Origin: Niastella sp. OAS944
Lineage (GTDB): Bacteria > Bacteroidota > Bacteroidia > Chitinophagales > Chitinophagaceae
Direction: 5' to 3'
Assembly: GCA_024809215.1 (NCBI GenBank)
Contig: JANUBW010000007.1
Coordinates: forward strand, 372,001 to 436,000
Length of the DNA: 64,000 bases
Below, one piece after another: positions 20,001-27,970 of the stretch. The translations under genes were made by a program, and so were the position numbers. Under the pieces are notes generated by a model. It saw only the letters and a list, made by a program, of their open reading frames with translations. It was not told where the DNA came from and did not search any database. Each line of letters begins with the position of its first letter. The first letter of the stretch is position 1.

Positions 20001-20257
20001 AAGATGGTTCTTTCTTACGTTGTAAGTCAATGATATTAGGTTATAATGTTACATCAGGAAGGATCAAAAAAGTAGGTATTGAAAGATTGAGAGTGTATAT
20101 ACAGGCTGCCAATTTGTTCACTATGACCAAATACACTGGTCTGGATCCTGAATTAACCACTTCTAACCTTCGCGATAACACGAACTTCGGTATCGACTTC
20201 GGTAACTATCCGTCAAATCAGAAGAACTTCAACATAGGTGTAAACTTATCTTTTTAA
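17009..20257 (+). CDS. SusC/RagA-family TonB-linked outer-membrane receptor
   Basis: This outer-membrane importer takes up a glycan or other nutrient with energy from TonB. The 1082-residue protein has a signal peptide ending ATTILAQ, a carboxypeptidase-regulatory-like domain (TITGKVTDSNNQPITGATV), the TonB-box/plug region (LNEVVITGYTAQRKKDITGS, then the typical GVRGSNGVIVVTTKRG end of the plug) and a C-terminal barrel ending in Phe (NIGVNLSF). The start is set at ATG 17009, in front of the signal peptide; an upstream TTG at 16922 would add 29 residues that are not signal-like. It pairs with SusD 18 bp downstream. No sigma/anti-sigma pair or glycosidase is adjacent, so the substrate is unknown. 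Confidence 0.95.
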   Translation: MPSKLTVRLWLAILLLLPATTILAQQQKTITGKVTDSNNQPITGATVSVKGSNVATQTNPTGSFSIIVPGSSAVLVFSSVGFEPREMPVGENLTLNVSLKTTTSSLNEVVITGYTAQRKKDITGSVAVVEVDNMRQIPTGTPEKALQGQAAGVTIVSSGMPGSNSNIRVRGITSVGSTDPLVIIDGTQGSMHDLNVNDIESIQVLKDAGAAAIYGVRGSNGVIVVTTKRGRSGRVRVNYDGYVGTQRPLKDGFRIANTQETANAIQQGYINSGITPGHKQLGTGTTPVIPDYITPTAAMEGDPRVDPSKYALYENQITKTNKSGTDWFHEIFKPAVITSQNVAVSSGNDRSSFFLSLNYFNQQGTLIETYLKRYSARINTTFNINNKIRIGENAYVFYRQNPGLTNGNQNEGNPISHSYRESPLIPVYDIKGNFAGTGSQGLGNAQNPVANLKRTANNKDNDWQVQGNVFAEVDVLKHITARTSFGGFFDNHYWNVFSYTSYENAENNKNNNTFTEFTMYNSSWTWTNTLTYNNTWGKHNLKVLAGTEAIQNYQRGFFGQRNNYPLTNSGNLTVENNLWTLLFGPPSGQVTGNLSINNGIGIDGNNPATPMESALYSQFGRVDYNYDDRYLLSGTLRRDGSSVFDKSQRWGVFPSVTAGWRISREAFFGTIGWLNELKLRGGWGKLGSISNINPTNAYDLYGTTAANSYYDIKGANNNATLGIYASQNGNKETTWEEDIITNVGFDAQLLDNRLSFSFEWYKKAISGLLFRPLAPATGGGATSAFVNAGNIENTGVDMSATYHGNIDEFRFDITGTFTSYKNKVKSLPNGIKYYDQVSTGSSRFGAFSRLQPGQALGAFYGYNVVGLFQSDDDVNKSAKQEAAAPGRLKFQDASGDGTIKPEDRVFFGNPNPKFTTGLNLEASYKGFDFSAFFYASVGNDVINYVRYWTDFPQVFDGALSKDAANNSWTPQKLNAKVPRLERGANFSTTTQFSSYYLEDGSFLRCKSMILGYNVTSGRIKKVGIERLRVYIQAANLFTMTKYTGLDPELTTSNLRDNTNFGIDFGNYPSNQKNFNIGVNLSF

Positions 20258-20275
20258 CGAAGAAATCAAAGCAAT

Positions 20276-22111
20276 ATGAAACAAATTCGTTTTCAATATA
20301 AATTAATAGCGGTGATTTCAATGATGTCGCTATGCATGATGATCTCCTGTAGTAAAGGCTTTCTCGATAAAAAACCATCGGGTTCATTTACGCCCGATCA
20401 ACTGGCCAATAAGGCTGGTGCAGCCGGATTGCTTATAGGCGCTTACCACATGATTGGTGGTATGGGCGGAGCGGCCGGTAACAACTGGGCATCTGGTCCT
20501 TCAAACTGGGTGTTTGGCAGTGTGGCGGGCGGTGATTCCTATAAGGGTTCTACGCCAAGCGATCAGGGAGATATAGTACAAATAGAAACCTGGGCTTACA
20601 ATACCAATAATCCATACTTTAATCAGAAATGGCAGTCGATGTACGATGGCGCACAACGCGCCAATGAAGTATTACGAATGTTGGTGAAGGTGACAGATAT
20701 CACTGACGCCGAAAGAAAAGTGATGGAGGCAGAAGCACGTTTTTTACGCGGGCATTTTCATTTTGAAGCAAAGAAAATGTGGAACAATGTGCCATATGTA
20801 GATGAAACCATTTTTACCGCAGCAAATAATACGGCTGTGCCTAACATTGATGCCTCGGGTAATTTTGTAAACATCTGGCCAAAAATTGAGGCCGATTTAC
20901 AGTATGCAATTGACAATTTACCCGAAACGCAGACTGAGGCCGGAAGAGTAAACAAGTCTGCCGCCATTGTGTACCTGGGTAAGGTATTACTGTATCAGCA
21001 CAAGTTTGCAGCAGCCAAGGCACAGTTCGATAAAGTTATTCCTGCCGCTTATGGTGGTGCCGGAAAGGGACAAACTACCAACGGCAAGCCGTACAAGCTG
21101 GTGAATTTCCAGGACAACTTTAATGCAGCCACAGATAACAGTGCAGAATCAATTTTTGCTTATCAGGCTTCGGTAAATGATGGTTCTGGTACAAATGGTA
21201 ACCATGGCGAGGCTTTGAACTTTCCTAACAGTGCCGGCCCCGGTGGTTGTTGCGGTTTTAACAACCCCACCATCTCGCTGGCCAATTCATACAAGACTGA
21301 TGCCGATGGATTGCCTTTGTTCGATACCTATAACAACAACCCGAGCGTAAGTGATCCTACAGCTCCCTATACAGGTAACCTTGATCCGCGAATTGACCTT
21401 ACAATGGGCCGCCCGGGCATTCCTTACTTCGATTGGGGTCCAACACCTAATAATACCTGGATCCGCGACCAGGCAACCAATGGTTATTTTAGCCCGAAGA
21501 AAAATGCCTATGCCAAAGTACAGAAGGACCTGTTGTCATCAACAGAAAGCAGCTTTTGGGGACCCACACAGATCACCGCGAACAATGTAAACATCATTCG
21601 TTTTGCCGATGTATTACTGTGGGCTGCTGAATGTGAAGTGGAAGTGGGAAGCTCAGATAAAGCCCTGGAGTATGTGAATCATGTTCGCGCACGCGCTGCA
21701 GATACAACTGGCTGGGTATATAAAAACAGCGAGTATGATGCCGGTAGTGGTAAATATATAAACCGTACCGATAAAGCCGACAAATATAAGATCGGTTTGT
21801 ACCCTGCAGGTGCATTTGCGAACAAAAATGATGCGTTGAGGGCTATACGGTTTGAAAGAAAACTCGAACTGGCCATGGAAGGACAACGCTTCTTTGACCT
21901 GTCGCGTTGGGATAATGGCACCGGAACGGTAATGGCGCCCGAGCTGAATGCTTTTGCAGCAGCAGAAAAAACAAGGCCTACCATCTTTGCCATTAACCAG
22001 GCGAGTACCTTTACAGCAAAGAAGAACGAATTCTTTCCGCTGCCACAAACACAAATAGATATTCATAATGCTACCGGTACAATAAACCTGAAACAAAATA
22101 CAGGCTATTGA
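20276..22111 (+). CDS. SusD/RagB-family nutrient-binding lipoprotein
   Basis: This surface-exposed lipoprotein forms the lid of the SusC channel and binds its substrate. The 611-residue protein has a lipoprotein signal with the modified Cys at residue 25 (MMISCSKGFLDKKPSGSFT). The N-terminal TPR-like region (QKWQSMYDGAQRANEVLRML, EARFLRGHFHFEAKKMW) and the C-terminal signature (ALRAIRFERKLELAMEGQRF followed by FDLSRW) are typical. It follows SusC by 18 bp and ends at a strong terminator, forming a two-gene operon. No dedicated hydrolase is next to it, so the pair may be an orphan uptake system. Confidence 0.95.
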   Translation: MKQIRFQYKLIAVISMMSLCMMISCSKGFLDKKPSGSFTPDQLANKAGAAGLLIGAYHMIGGMGGAAGNNWASGPSNWVFGSVAGGDSYKGSTPSDQGDIVQIETWAYNTNNPYFNQKWQSMYDGAQRANEVLRMLVKVTDITDAERKVMEAEARFLRGHFHFEAKKMWNNVPYVDETIFTAANNTAVPNIDASGNFVNIWPKIEADLQYAIDNLPETQTEAGRVNKSAAIVYLGKVLLYQHKFAAAKAQFDKVIPAAYGGAGKGQTTNGKPYKLVNFQDNFNAATDNSAESIFAYQASVNDGSGTNGNHGEALNFPNSAGPGGCCGFNNPTISLANSYKTDADGLPLFDTYNNNPSVSDPTAPYTGNLDPRIDLTMGRPGIPYFDWGPTPNNTWIRDQATNGYFSPKKNAYAKVQKDLLSSTESSFWGPTQITANNVNIIRFADVLLWAAECEVEVGSSDKALEYVNHVRARAADTTGWVYKNSEYDAGSGKYINRTDKADKYKIGLYPAGAFANKNDALRAIRFERKLELAMEGQRFFDLSRWDNGTGTVMAPELNAFAAAEKTRPTIFAINQASTFTAKKNEFFPLPQTQIDIHNATGTINLKQNTGY

Positions 22112-22130
22112 TAGGGTATAAGTGAATAAT

Positions 22131-22167
22131 AAAGAGGCTTCCGGTTATTCGGGAGCCTCTTTTTTTT
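22131..22167 (+). terminator. Intrinsic terminator of the susCD operon
   Basis: AAAGAGGCTTCC at 22131-22142 pairs with GGGAGCCTCTTT (22151-22162) with one wobble pair, and T's continue to 22167. Confidence 0.9.
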
Positions 22168-22176
22168 AGTTAGAAG

Positions 22177-22287
22177 GTGCCAGTTACCGGGTACCGGTTG
22201 CCGGGCACTACATTCAGAATGCCCGCCAAATAGTCAGCGGTTACAAAATTCAAGGCCTGGAAACTGGTAACAGGGAACCGGAAACTT
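22177..22287. repeat. Heptamer hairpin island (CNGTTNC family)
   Basis: The left arm 22180-22207 is in 7-nt steps, for example CAGTTAC and CGGGTAC. The right arm 22257-22286 has GGAAACT and GGTAACA steps, which are their reverse-complement type. It lies between convergent genes. Confidence 0.75.
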
Positions 22288-22290
22288 ATT

Positions 22291-24645
22291 TTATCTGCAA
22301 TCAGCTCTTACTTCACAGAAAGAATCTGTTGCATTAAACGATACCGGATACATTAAACTGTCTTTTGTCCATAGTTCCAGGTTAATGACCGAGTTATACT
22401 TTACATCGTTTATTAGAATGCTGTCTGTAGGCAGTTGGCTAAGTATAATGGTGTCAGACCTGCCATTGGTTGAATTAATAACATAATTCAGTTGCTGAAT
22501 ACAGCTGGTGTTTTTTGTAACAAGGGCAGAGAACGATACATTTTTATATAACTCCTTGGGATAAACAAATTCTGGTTTGAAAATAGAGAATGTGATATAC
22601 AATAGCAGGGTGGGCAGGGTTACCAATACTACCCTTAAAAAATTCACATTCCAACTGTCGAATTGTTTTTCTTTCAACAGGAATTCGTCAACCGACGATT
22701 GATCAGACCTTCGCCTTGGCAGTAAGGCGCTGCTGCCACTATCCACATGTTCCTGTAACGCCCATTCGGTTAGGTTTCGCCAGTAGTCGCTGATGGTGTA
22801 TTGGGTATCGCCATATTGCCGGTATTTGTATTGGTCATACGAGAACAGGAAGAAGGCATTGATGTTGTACTGCGTATTCAGTTCTGTAAAAGCCGGTGAA
22901 TTTTCGGCTGTACTGTTCCTGACTTCATCTAAAAGCGAAATGATGGTTTCCCGGGCTATCACCTCTGTTTCTGCAGTAAGTGAATTCAGCAGTTCGAGCC
23001 GTATTTTATCATCGAGCTGGTCTTTGTGTAACCATGGAATGCGGGCTGTTTTTAAAAGCAGATCGTAGGTTAGCTCAACTTTTAACGCCTCGAACAGTGC
23101 AAGAGTAAGCGGCCACTGTAAGCGAGGGTAAACAGCCAGGGCGCAAATTGGTTGAAACAACTTTTCCTCATCGAGGTATTGTTTCAACGACTGTACAGTC
23201 TCAAAACTGAAATTTGTTACACTGTATGCGTTGGGTAGTCTGTTTAATAATTGATTTTTTGTTACCGGGCTGTCTTCTGCAATCGCTTTTGCCAGTAATT
23301 CTATTTCGGCAATATCGGCAGGAACGATCTGGAAATTATTTCTTACAATAAGATCTTCGCTATTGCTCCAGTCGTCGAGCGGTTTAGGAGTAATTACCGA
23401 CCGGCTGGCCATGATGTCGAAGAATGCATTCAACTCTTTTTTCAGTTGTTCGTTCTTTGTATGAAAAAAGGAATAGCCATTGTCAATAATGATCAGGTTA
23501 TAACCTCTGTGCCGATAGGCCAGCTCTTCAAACGAAACCGGGTTACCATTTTCATCCTGTACTGTTTCTGCATTACCTGTATAGCTATACCGAACAACAG
23601 CAGGAATAGATGCTTGTATACCATCTATTAAATAATTAAGCAGTCCGGTTATATGAGCGTCAGCATGCAGGTTATCGCTTATAATAAGATATTTCCGGTC
23701 TTTCCATTCACTGGTATAGGCCAGCGAAGTATAGCCTGCATTACGTATGCTTTGGCCAATACTCTTTTTAATATCGACACCGGGGTTTTGTATAAGGGCC
23801 GGTCTTTTTAAATAGCTTTTTATTTTTTGCAGGGCGCGTGGTTGAACTACCAGGTAATCTCTTTCGGCAAACCGTATGATGGGCTGGGCAACTTCACCCT
23901 GCGGTTCAAAACCCGAAGCGTTTGCCTTGTGCAGGTATTCAGAACGTTTTACAAAAATGGCATCATCGGCCCGCTTCTTATCTTTCATCTCCATTTTCTT
24001 CTTTCGTTCATAAAAAACGATCCAGGCCATAATAATGCCCATGATGGCGCCAAACGTGCCAGACATTTGTAAGTTGAAATCAATAGGCTGTGGTACAATG
24101 GCAATACCTGAAGGCTTTGTGCTTACTTGTACCGGCTTCACTTGTTTAGTTGGTACGGAAGAAGATTTCAGTCGCCGCTCAACTGGTGTTTTTACCGTGG
24201 CGGTATCGCGTTTTATTTCGTTCTTCTTTTCTACAACTGCTTTGGGTGTTACCGGCTTTACGGGCGGTGTTTCATTTCTTAAAATGTAAAACAAAATGCC
24301 TGTGGCAGCCACCATTAAAAAGGCAGTTATCTTCAGCGCAAGCACCAGCTTTTTATTTTCCCGCAGCCAGCGCCCCGTTGGTTTTTCGGGCGGTGCAACC
24401 AGTTTTGTTTTTTCTGCAATGTAGGCGTCAATAAGCTGGTGAAGATGCCGTTGCTCGTCTTTGTTTTTGGCAATTACAGGCGCTACAAGATATTTAAGCT
24501 GGTTAACCTTCATCCGCGAAACGGGGTTGGTCAACAATGCCATTTCAATATCCAGTACCTGTTGTATAGAAAGTTCATAACCGCTGGCTTTTAACACGGC
24601 CAGCAATTCTTCCAACGGAAATAAATAGTTGCGTTTCTGCTCCAA
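22291..24645 (-). CDS. Large membrane protein paired with a MoxR-type ATPase; degenerate vWA-like region
   Basis: This 784-residue protein of unknown function has no family I can name with certainty. Layout: a helical N-terminal domain (1-82), a membrane helix (about 100-122), a basic Pro/Lys linker, a second membrane helix (193-213), a cytoplasmic region with an alpha/beta domain at about 315-450 (strands KYLIISDN and GYNLIIIDN), a helical region containing TARIPWLHKDQLDDKIRLEL (533-552), a third membrane helix (669-689) and an extracytoplasmic beta-rich tail. The alpha/beta domain resembles a vWA domain that has lost its metal site (DNLHA where DxSxS is expected). It starts 6 bp after the ATPase gene, so they are one operon. 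MoxR ATPases usually pair with vWA proteins, which supports this reading by inference. Confidence 0.6.
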   Translation of the reverse strand: MEQKRNYLFPLEELLAVLKASGYELSIQQVLDIEMALLTNPVSRMKVNQLKYLVAPVIAKNKDEQRHLHQLIDAYIAEKTKLVAPPEKPTGRWLRENKKLVLALKITAFLMVAATGILFYILRNETPPVKPVTPKAVVEKKNEIKRDTATVKTPVERRLKSSSVPTKQVKPVQVSTKPSGIAIVPQPIDFNLQMSGTFGAIMGIIMAWIVFYERKKKMEMKDKKRADDAIFVKRSEYLHKANASGFEPQGEVAQPIIRFAERDYLVVQPRALQKIKSYLKRPALIQNPGVDIKKSIGQSIRNAGYTSLAYTSEWKDRKYLIISDNLHADAHITGLLNYLIDGIQASIPAVVRYSYTGNAETVQDENGNPVSFEELAYRHRGYNLIIIDNGYSFFHTKNEQLKKELNAFFDIMASRSVITPKPLDDWSNSEDLIVRNNFQIVPADIAEIELLAKAIAEDSPVTKNQLLNRLPNAYSVTNFSFETVQSLKQYLDEEKLFQPICALAVYPRLQWPLTLALFEALKVELTYDLLLKTARIPWLHKDQLDDKIRLELLNSLTAETEVIARETIISLLDEVRNSTAENSPAFTELNTQYNINAFFLFSYDQYKYRQYGDTQYTISDYWRNLTEWALQEHVDSGSSALLPRRRSDQSSVDEFLLKEKQFDSWNVNFLRVVLVTLPTLLLYITFSIFKPEFVYPKELYKNVSFSALVTKNTSCIQQLNYVINSTNGRSDTIILSQLPTDSILINDVKYNSVINLELWTKDSLMYPVSFNATDSFCEVRADCR

Positions 24646-24651
24646 TGCTTA

Positions 24652-25680
24652 CTATCTGAGTTTTAAAAATTGCTCTACTGCGTCAAAGTCTTCTTTTGTT
24701 TTTAGCAACGTATACAAGCTTAGCTGAAGTGCTTTTTTACGTTCGGGCGGCAAATAGCCTGCAGTATTTACATTGATCTCTTCTTTTATCAGGTTTTCCA
24801 TATGCAGCACCTTTAGCCAGTCGAGCAGTTCGCTGGTAGAAGGTGGTTTTACATGCGCTTTATTTCTTATTTGCTCAAACAGTTTCAGGGCGCGCATATA
24901 GTGATCGTAGAAATCCATTTTTGAATAAACACCCATTTCTTCAAGGAATGGGCTTATACGGTGCAGAATGATCTTGATAAGCTCTTCTTCTGTGGGGAAG
25001 GGAATATGATAAAACAGGCATCTGCGTAAAAAAGCATCGGGTAAACTTCTTTCGCTATTGCTGGTAAGAATTACCAGGATCCTTGTTTTACGGTCACTGC
25101 TTCTGGTGATCTCTTTTTCGCACTCAGGTATATAAAACTGGTTGTTCTCAATTTCATTCAACAGGTCATTCGTAAGGTCGCGGGGCGCTTTATCAATTTC
25201 ATCTATCAGCAATACCGAGCTGCGCGCCTGCTCATGCAGGGTATGTAAATTCCTGATGCCGTTCAATGCGAATTTCTCTATGGCGCCGTTGCGGCCCTGG
25301 GTTTGACAAATTGCCTGTCCCATGGCCGACAGGCTGATAAACTCTGAAACATTTTTTCGGCCCTCTTTATCCTGGAAGTGGGAAATGGCATCGTAGTTAT
25401 AAAAGAGGTCGCGGCCCGATGAAGTGCTTTTTATGTTGTACACAAACGGCTTTGCATTGAACCTGGTTATGTTGCCATCTATTTTTGTGCTCAGGTACCA
25501 GGCGGCCCAATGGGCAAGCTGCGTTTTGCCAGTGCCTGGTTCGCCGGTGATCAGTAGTGGCTTTCCCAGCTTCAGGGCCAGAAAAATGGTGGCTTTTAGC
25601 GGGTTAGTATCGCTTAAGTAATAGTATTCAGGGCTTTTATCATAATTGCCGAAGCCAATTTGAAAATTTTCTAATGCCAT
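24652..25680 (-). CDS. MoxR-family AAA+ ATPase
   Basis: The 342-residue AAA+ ATPase has Walker A GEPGTGKT at residues 46-53, Walker B VLLIDE at 156-161, sensor 1 in ILVILTSNSER, and an arginine-finger candidate in PDAFLRRC. MoxR ATPases act as chaperone-like machines that insert cofactors or remodel partner proteins, usually with a vWA-domain partner encoded next door. Here the partner is the 784-residue membrane protein starting 6 bp downstream. It resembles the ATPases of MoxR-vWA conflict-type operons rather than the classic BatA/BatB or methanol dehydrogenase operons, whose other genes are absent. This is an inference. It is divergent from the RlmI-like gene. Confidence 0.85.
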   Translation of the reverse strand: MALENFQIGFGNYDKSPEYYYLSDTNPLKATIFLALKLGKPLLITGEPGTGKTQLAHWAAWYLSTKIDGNITRFNAKPFVYNIKSTSSGRDLFYNYDAISHFQDKEGRKNVSEFISLSAMGQAICQTQGRNGAIEKFALNGIRNLHTLHEQARSSVLLIDEIDKAPRDLTNDLLNEIENNQFYIPECEKEITRSSDRKTRILVILTSNSERSLPDAFLRRCLFYHIPFPTEEELIKIILHRISPFLEEMGVYSKMDFYDHYMRALKLFEQIRNKAHVKPPSTSELLDWLKVLHMENLIKEEINVNTAGYLPPERKKALQLSLYTLLKTKEDFDAVEQFLKLR

Positions 25681-25780
25681 AAAGGGTAGAGTATATGCGA
25701 AAAGATAGTGTGCTTAGCCTGGTTTTGCAACTTCGACCGGACTTCAAAAACCTCAATTCCACTATTTCGCCCAATAATTC

Positions 25781-25788
25781 TACTTTTG
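25781..25788 (+). promoter_or_regulatory. -7 element giving a leaderless transcript
   Basis: TACTTTTG matches TAnnTTTG and ends 5 nt before the ATG at 25794. This implies transcription starting at or next to the start codon, and it decides the start of the methyltransferase. Confidence 0.6.
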
Positions 25789-25793
25789 CGCGA

Positions 25794-26966
25794 ATGAATC
25801 AGGTTATATTAAAAAAGAAGATCAGCCATCGGGTGGCCAATGGGCATCCCTGGATCTTTGCCAATGAAGTGAATGAAGCCCCCGGCGGTGTTGAGCCCGG
25901 CGCTATTGTTGATGTGTATACGCACGATAAGAAGTTTATTGGGAAGGGGTATTTCAACCCCCGCTCACAAATTCTGGTGCGTTTGCTTACCCGTAAAAAA
26001 GACGATGTTGTAAACGAAGAGTTCTTCTATAACCGCCTGCTTGAGGCCTGGAAATACCGCCAGCAACTGGGCTATGTTGAAAACTGCCGCCTTATTTTTG
26101 GCGAGGCCGACAACCTGCCCCAAATGATCATTGATAAGTTTAACGACTACTTCGTTATTCAAACCCTGGCCCTGGGTATTGATGTGTGGAAGCCTGCCAT
26201 TGTAGCGGCCCTCGAAAAGATCTTCAAGCCCAAAGGTATATACGAACGTAATGATGTGCCGGTGCGTGAACTGGAAGGTCTGCCGCAACAGAAAGGATTT
26301 TTATCGGCGCCTTTCGACACCAAGATCGTCATCAACGAAAACGGACTGAAGTTCAATGTTGATATTGAGAACGGTCAAAAGACCGGTTACTTTCTTGATC
26401 AACAGGACAACCGCCGCGCTATTCAACATATTGTAAAAGGGGCCGACGTGCTGGGTGCCTTTACCTATACCGGAACGTTTGAGATACATGCCGCAGCCTA
26501 TGGCGCTAAGTCGGTGTTAGGGCTCGATATTTCGCAGAACGCGGTAGACCAGGCCAATCGCAATGCTGCGCTTAACGGCGTTGATAACATTTGCAAGTTT
26601 GAATGTATGAACGCTTTTGATGTGTTGAAGGGCTGGGCCCGTGAAGGCAAACAGTATGATGTGGTGATGCTCGATCCGCCATCGTTCACCAAAACAAGAG
26701 ATAATATTCAAAAAGCCATTACTGGTTATAAAGAGATCAACCTGCGTGGAATGAAACTGGTGAAGCCTGGTGGTTTTTTGGTTACATCGAGCTGTACCAA
26801 TCTTGTTCAGCCAGAAATGTTCCTTGATATTATTGGTTTAGCAGCTAAGGATGCACGAAGAAGGATAAGGCAGGTTGCCTTCCAAAGCCAATCGGCCGAT
26901 CATCCAATTGTATGGGAATGGGAGAATACGCATTATCTTAAGTTTTTGATAGTTCAGGTTTTGTAG
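25794..26966 (+). CDS. rlmI: Class I SAM-dependent rRNA methyltransferase, RlmI-like
   Basis: Predicted to be a 23S rRNA cytosine-C5 methyltransferase. The 390-residue protein starts with a PUA RNA-binding domain (VANGHPWIFANEV), then the RlmI/RlmK hallmark NGQKTGYFLDQQDNR, the SAM motif VLGAFTYTGTFEIHAAAYGA, motif IV DPPSFTKTRDN and SSCTNLV, containing the motif VI Cys. Length matches E. coli RlmI (396). The start at 25794 is preferred over an upstream frame extension (from 25695) because the extension covers the promoter box and is not PUA-like. It is convergent with the NTF2-fold gene across a hairpin. Confidence 0.88.
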   Translation: MNQVILKKKISHRVANGHPWIFANEVNEAPGGVEPGAIVDVYTHDKKFIGKGYFNPRSQILVRLLTRKKDDVVNEEFFYNRLLEAWKYRQQLGYVENCRLIFGEADNLPQMIIDKFNDYFVIQTLALGIDVWKPAIVAALEKIFKPKGIYERNDVPVRELEGLPQQKGFLSAPFDTKIVINENGLKFNVDIENGQKTGYFLDQQDNRRAIQHIVKGADVLGAFTYTGTFEIHAAAYGAKSVLGLDISQNAVDQANRNAALNGVDNICKFECMNAFDVLKGWAREGKQYDVVMLDPPSFTKTRDNIQKAITGYKEINLRGMKLVKPGGFLVTSSCTNLVQPEMFLDIIGLAAKDARRRIRQVAFQSQSADHPIVWEWENTHYLKFLIVQVL

Positions 26967-26975
26967 TAAAAATAA

Positions 26976-27015
26976 AGTTGACGAGTTAACACGTTAAGGT
27001 GTTAACTCGTCAACT
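26976..27015. repeat. Perfect 17-bp hairpin made of octamer units
   Basis: AGTTGACGAGTTAACAC at 26976-26992 pairs perfectly with 26999-27015 around a 6-nt loop. It reads in 8-nt steps (GTTGACGA, GTTAACAC...). It lies between convergent genes and probably terminates both. Confidence 0.85.
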
Positions 27016-27035
27016 AAACTAAAAACTGCTCACAA

Positions 27036-27800
27036 TTAGAAACTGAACTTGCCATTCGAATTCTGCCAACTGTCTTTCGCAGGAATCTCCTCTATAGTAT
27101 CCCAATGCTCGGCGATCTTTCCATTTTCAATGCGGAAGAGATCATAGAAAGAAGAATGTTTACCAGCCAGTTGACCTTCACTTACTACCAGTACAAAATT
27201 TCCTTCGCCCAACACTTTATGAATGGTATTGTACTTCATGGTAATGCCTTGCTTTGCCCAGGCTTCCAGTGCTTTGCCTAAACCCGACAATTGATCGGGG
27301 ATCAAAGGGTTGTGTTGAATATAGTTATCGCCATTAAAATACCCGGCCAGCTTTTCCATTCTGCCGTTTACAAGAATGTCATCGACAAATGATTGCACCA
27401 GGGTTTTATTAGCGGCAGTTTTGTCGGTGTCTGTAAGAGTGGTAGCGCCGTCGATCATAGTATGGCCACTGGGGTTAGGAGCGGCAGTAGTTTGCAGGTT
27501 ATCCCAATGTTCAACGATCTTTCCTTCTTCAAATTTAAAAATATCGAAGCCTATTTTGGGGCCAAAGAAATTATACTCAGTATGAGCGAATACAAAGTTG
27601 CCGTCTTCAAAAACGCGTACGGTATTCACCTTAGCTGAATTGGGTGGCAACTGTTGTAATAGTTTGCCAAAACCGGCAAGGCCATCTTCAACGGACAGGT
27701 TATGTTGTATGTATTTGTTTGCATTGATGGCTGCTACTGGTTCTGCGGCGCCTGTTTCAATAGCTTTTAAAAGCGCTGTTACCTGTTGTTTCTTTTCCAT
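27036..27800 (-). CDS. Protein with two NTF2-like (SnoaL-type) domains
   Basis: The 254-residue cytoplasmic protein consists of two tandem NTF2-fold units. Each carries the same pattern: YIQHN near the start, then a strand NFVFAHTEYNFFG (first unit) or NFVLVVSEGQLAG (second), then the matching ends DIFKFEEGKIVEHWDNLQ and DLFRIENGKIAEHWDTIEE. The internal duplication is clear by eye. SnoaL-type proteins may be isomerases, hydrolases or ligand binders; no function is assigned. The start is placed at ATG 27800 (MEKKQQV); an upstream extension of 16 codons does not look conserved. It lies 147 bp downstream of the AraC-type regulator, same strand, possibly its target. Confidence 0.85.
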   Translation of the reverse strand: MEKKQQVTALLKAIETGAAEPVAAINANKYIQHNLSVEDGLAGFGKLLQQLPPNSAKVNTVRVFEDGNFVFAHTEYNFFGPKIGFDIFKFEEGKIVEHWDNLQTTAAPNPSGHTMIDGATTLTDTDKTAANKTLVQSFVDDILVNGRMEKLAGYFNGDNYIQHNPLIPDQLSGLGKALEAWAKQGITMKYNTIHKVLGEGNFVLVVSEGQLAGKHSSFYDLFRIENGKIAEHWDTIEEIPAKDSWQNSNGKFSF

Positions 27801-27887
27801 ATTCAAATGTTTTGTGTTTGATTTGATGACACAAAATTCGAAAATCACAGGGCGCAGGGAAAGGTAGAAAACGGCCTAAAGATGATA

Positions 27888-27970
27888 CAAATGAGAAATG
27901 AAAAAGGAAATACAACTCCTTGGTTTTTACTTTTTAATTTCAATTCCTCATTTTTCATTTGTCATTTCTC
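27888..27970. repeat. Heptamer hairpin island overlapping the AraC 3' end
   Basis: Left arm 27889-27912 has units AAATGAG and AAATGAA. Right arm 27935-27970 has ATTTTTC and ATTTGTC steps. The right arm forms the last codons of the AraC-type gene, so the island invaded or grew from coding sequence. Confidence 0.75.
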
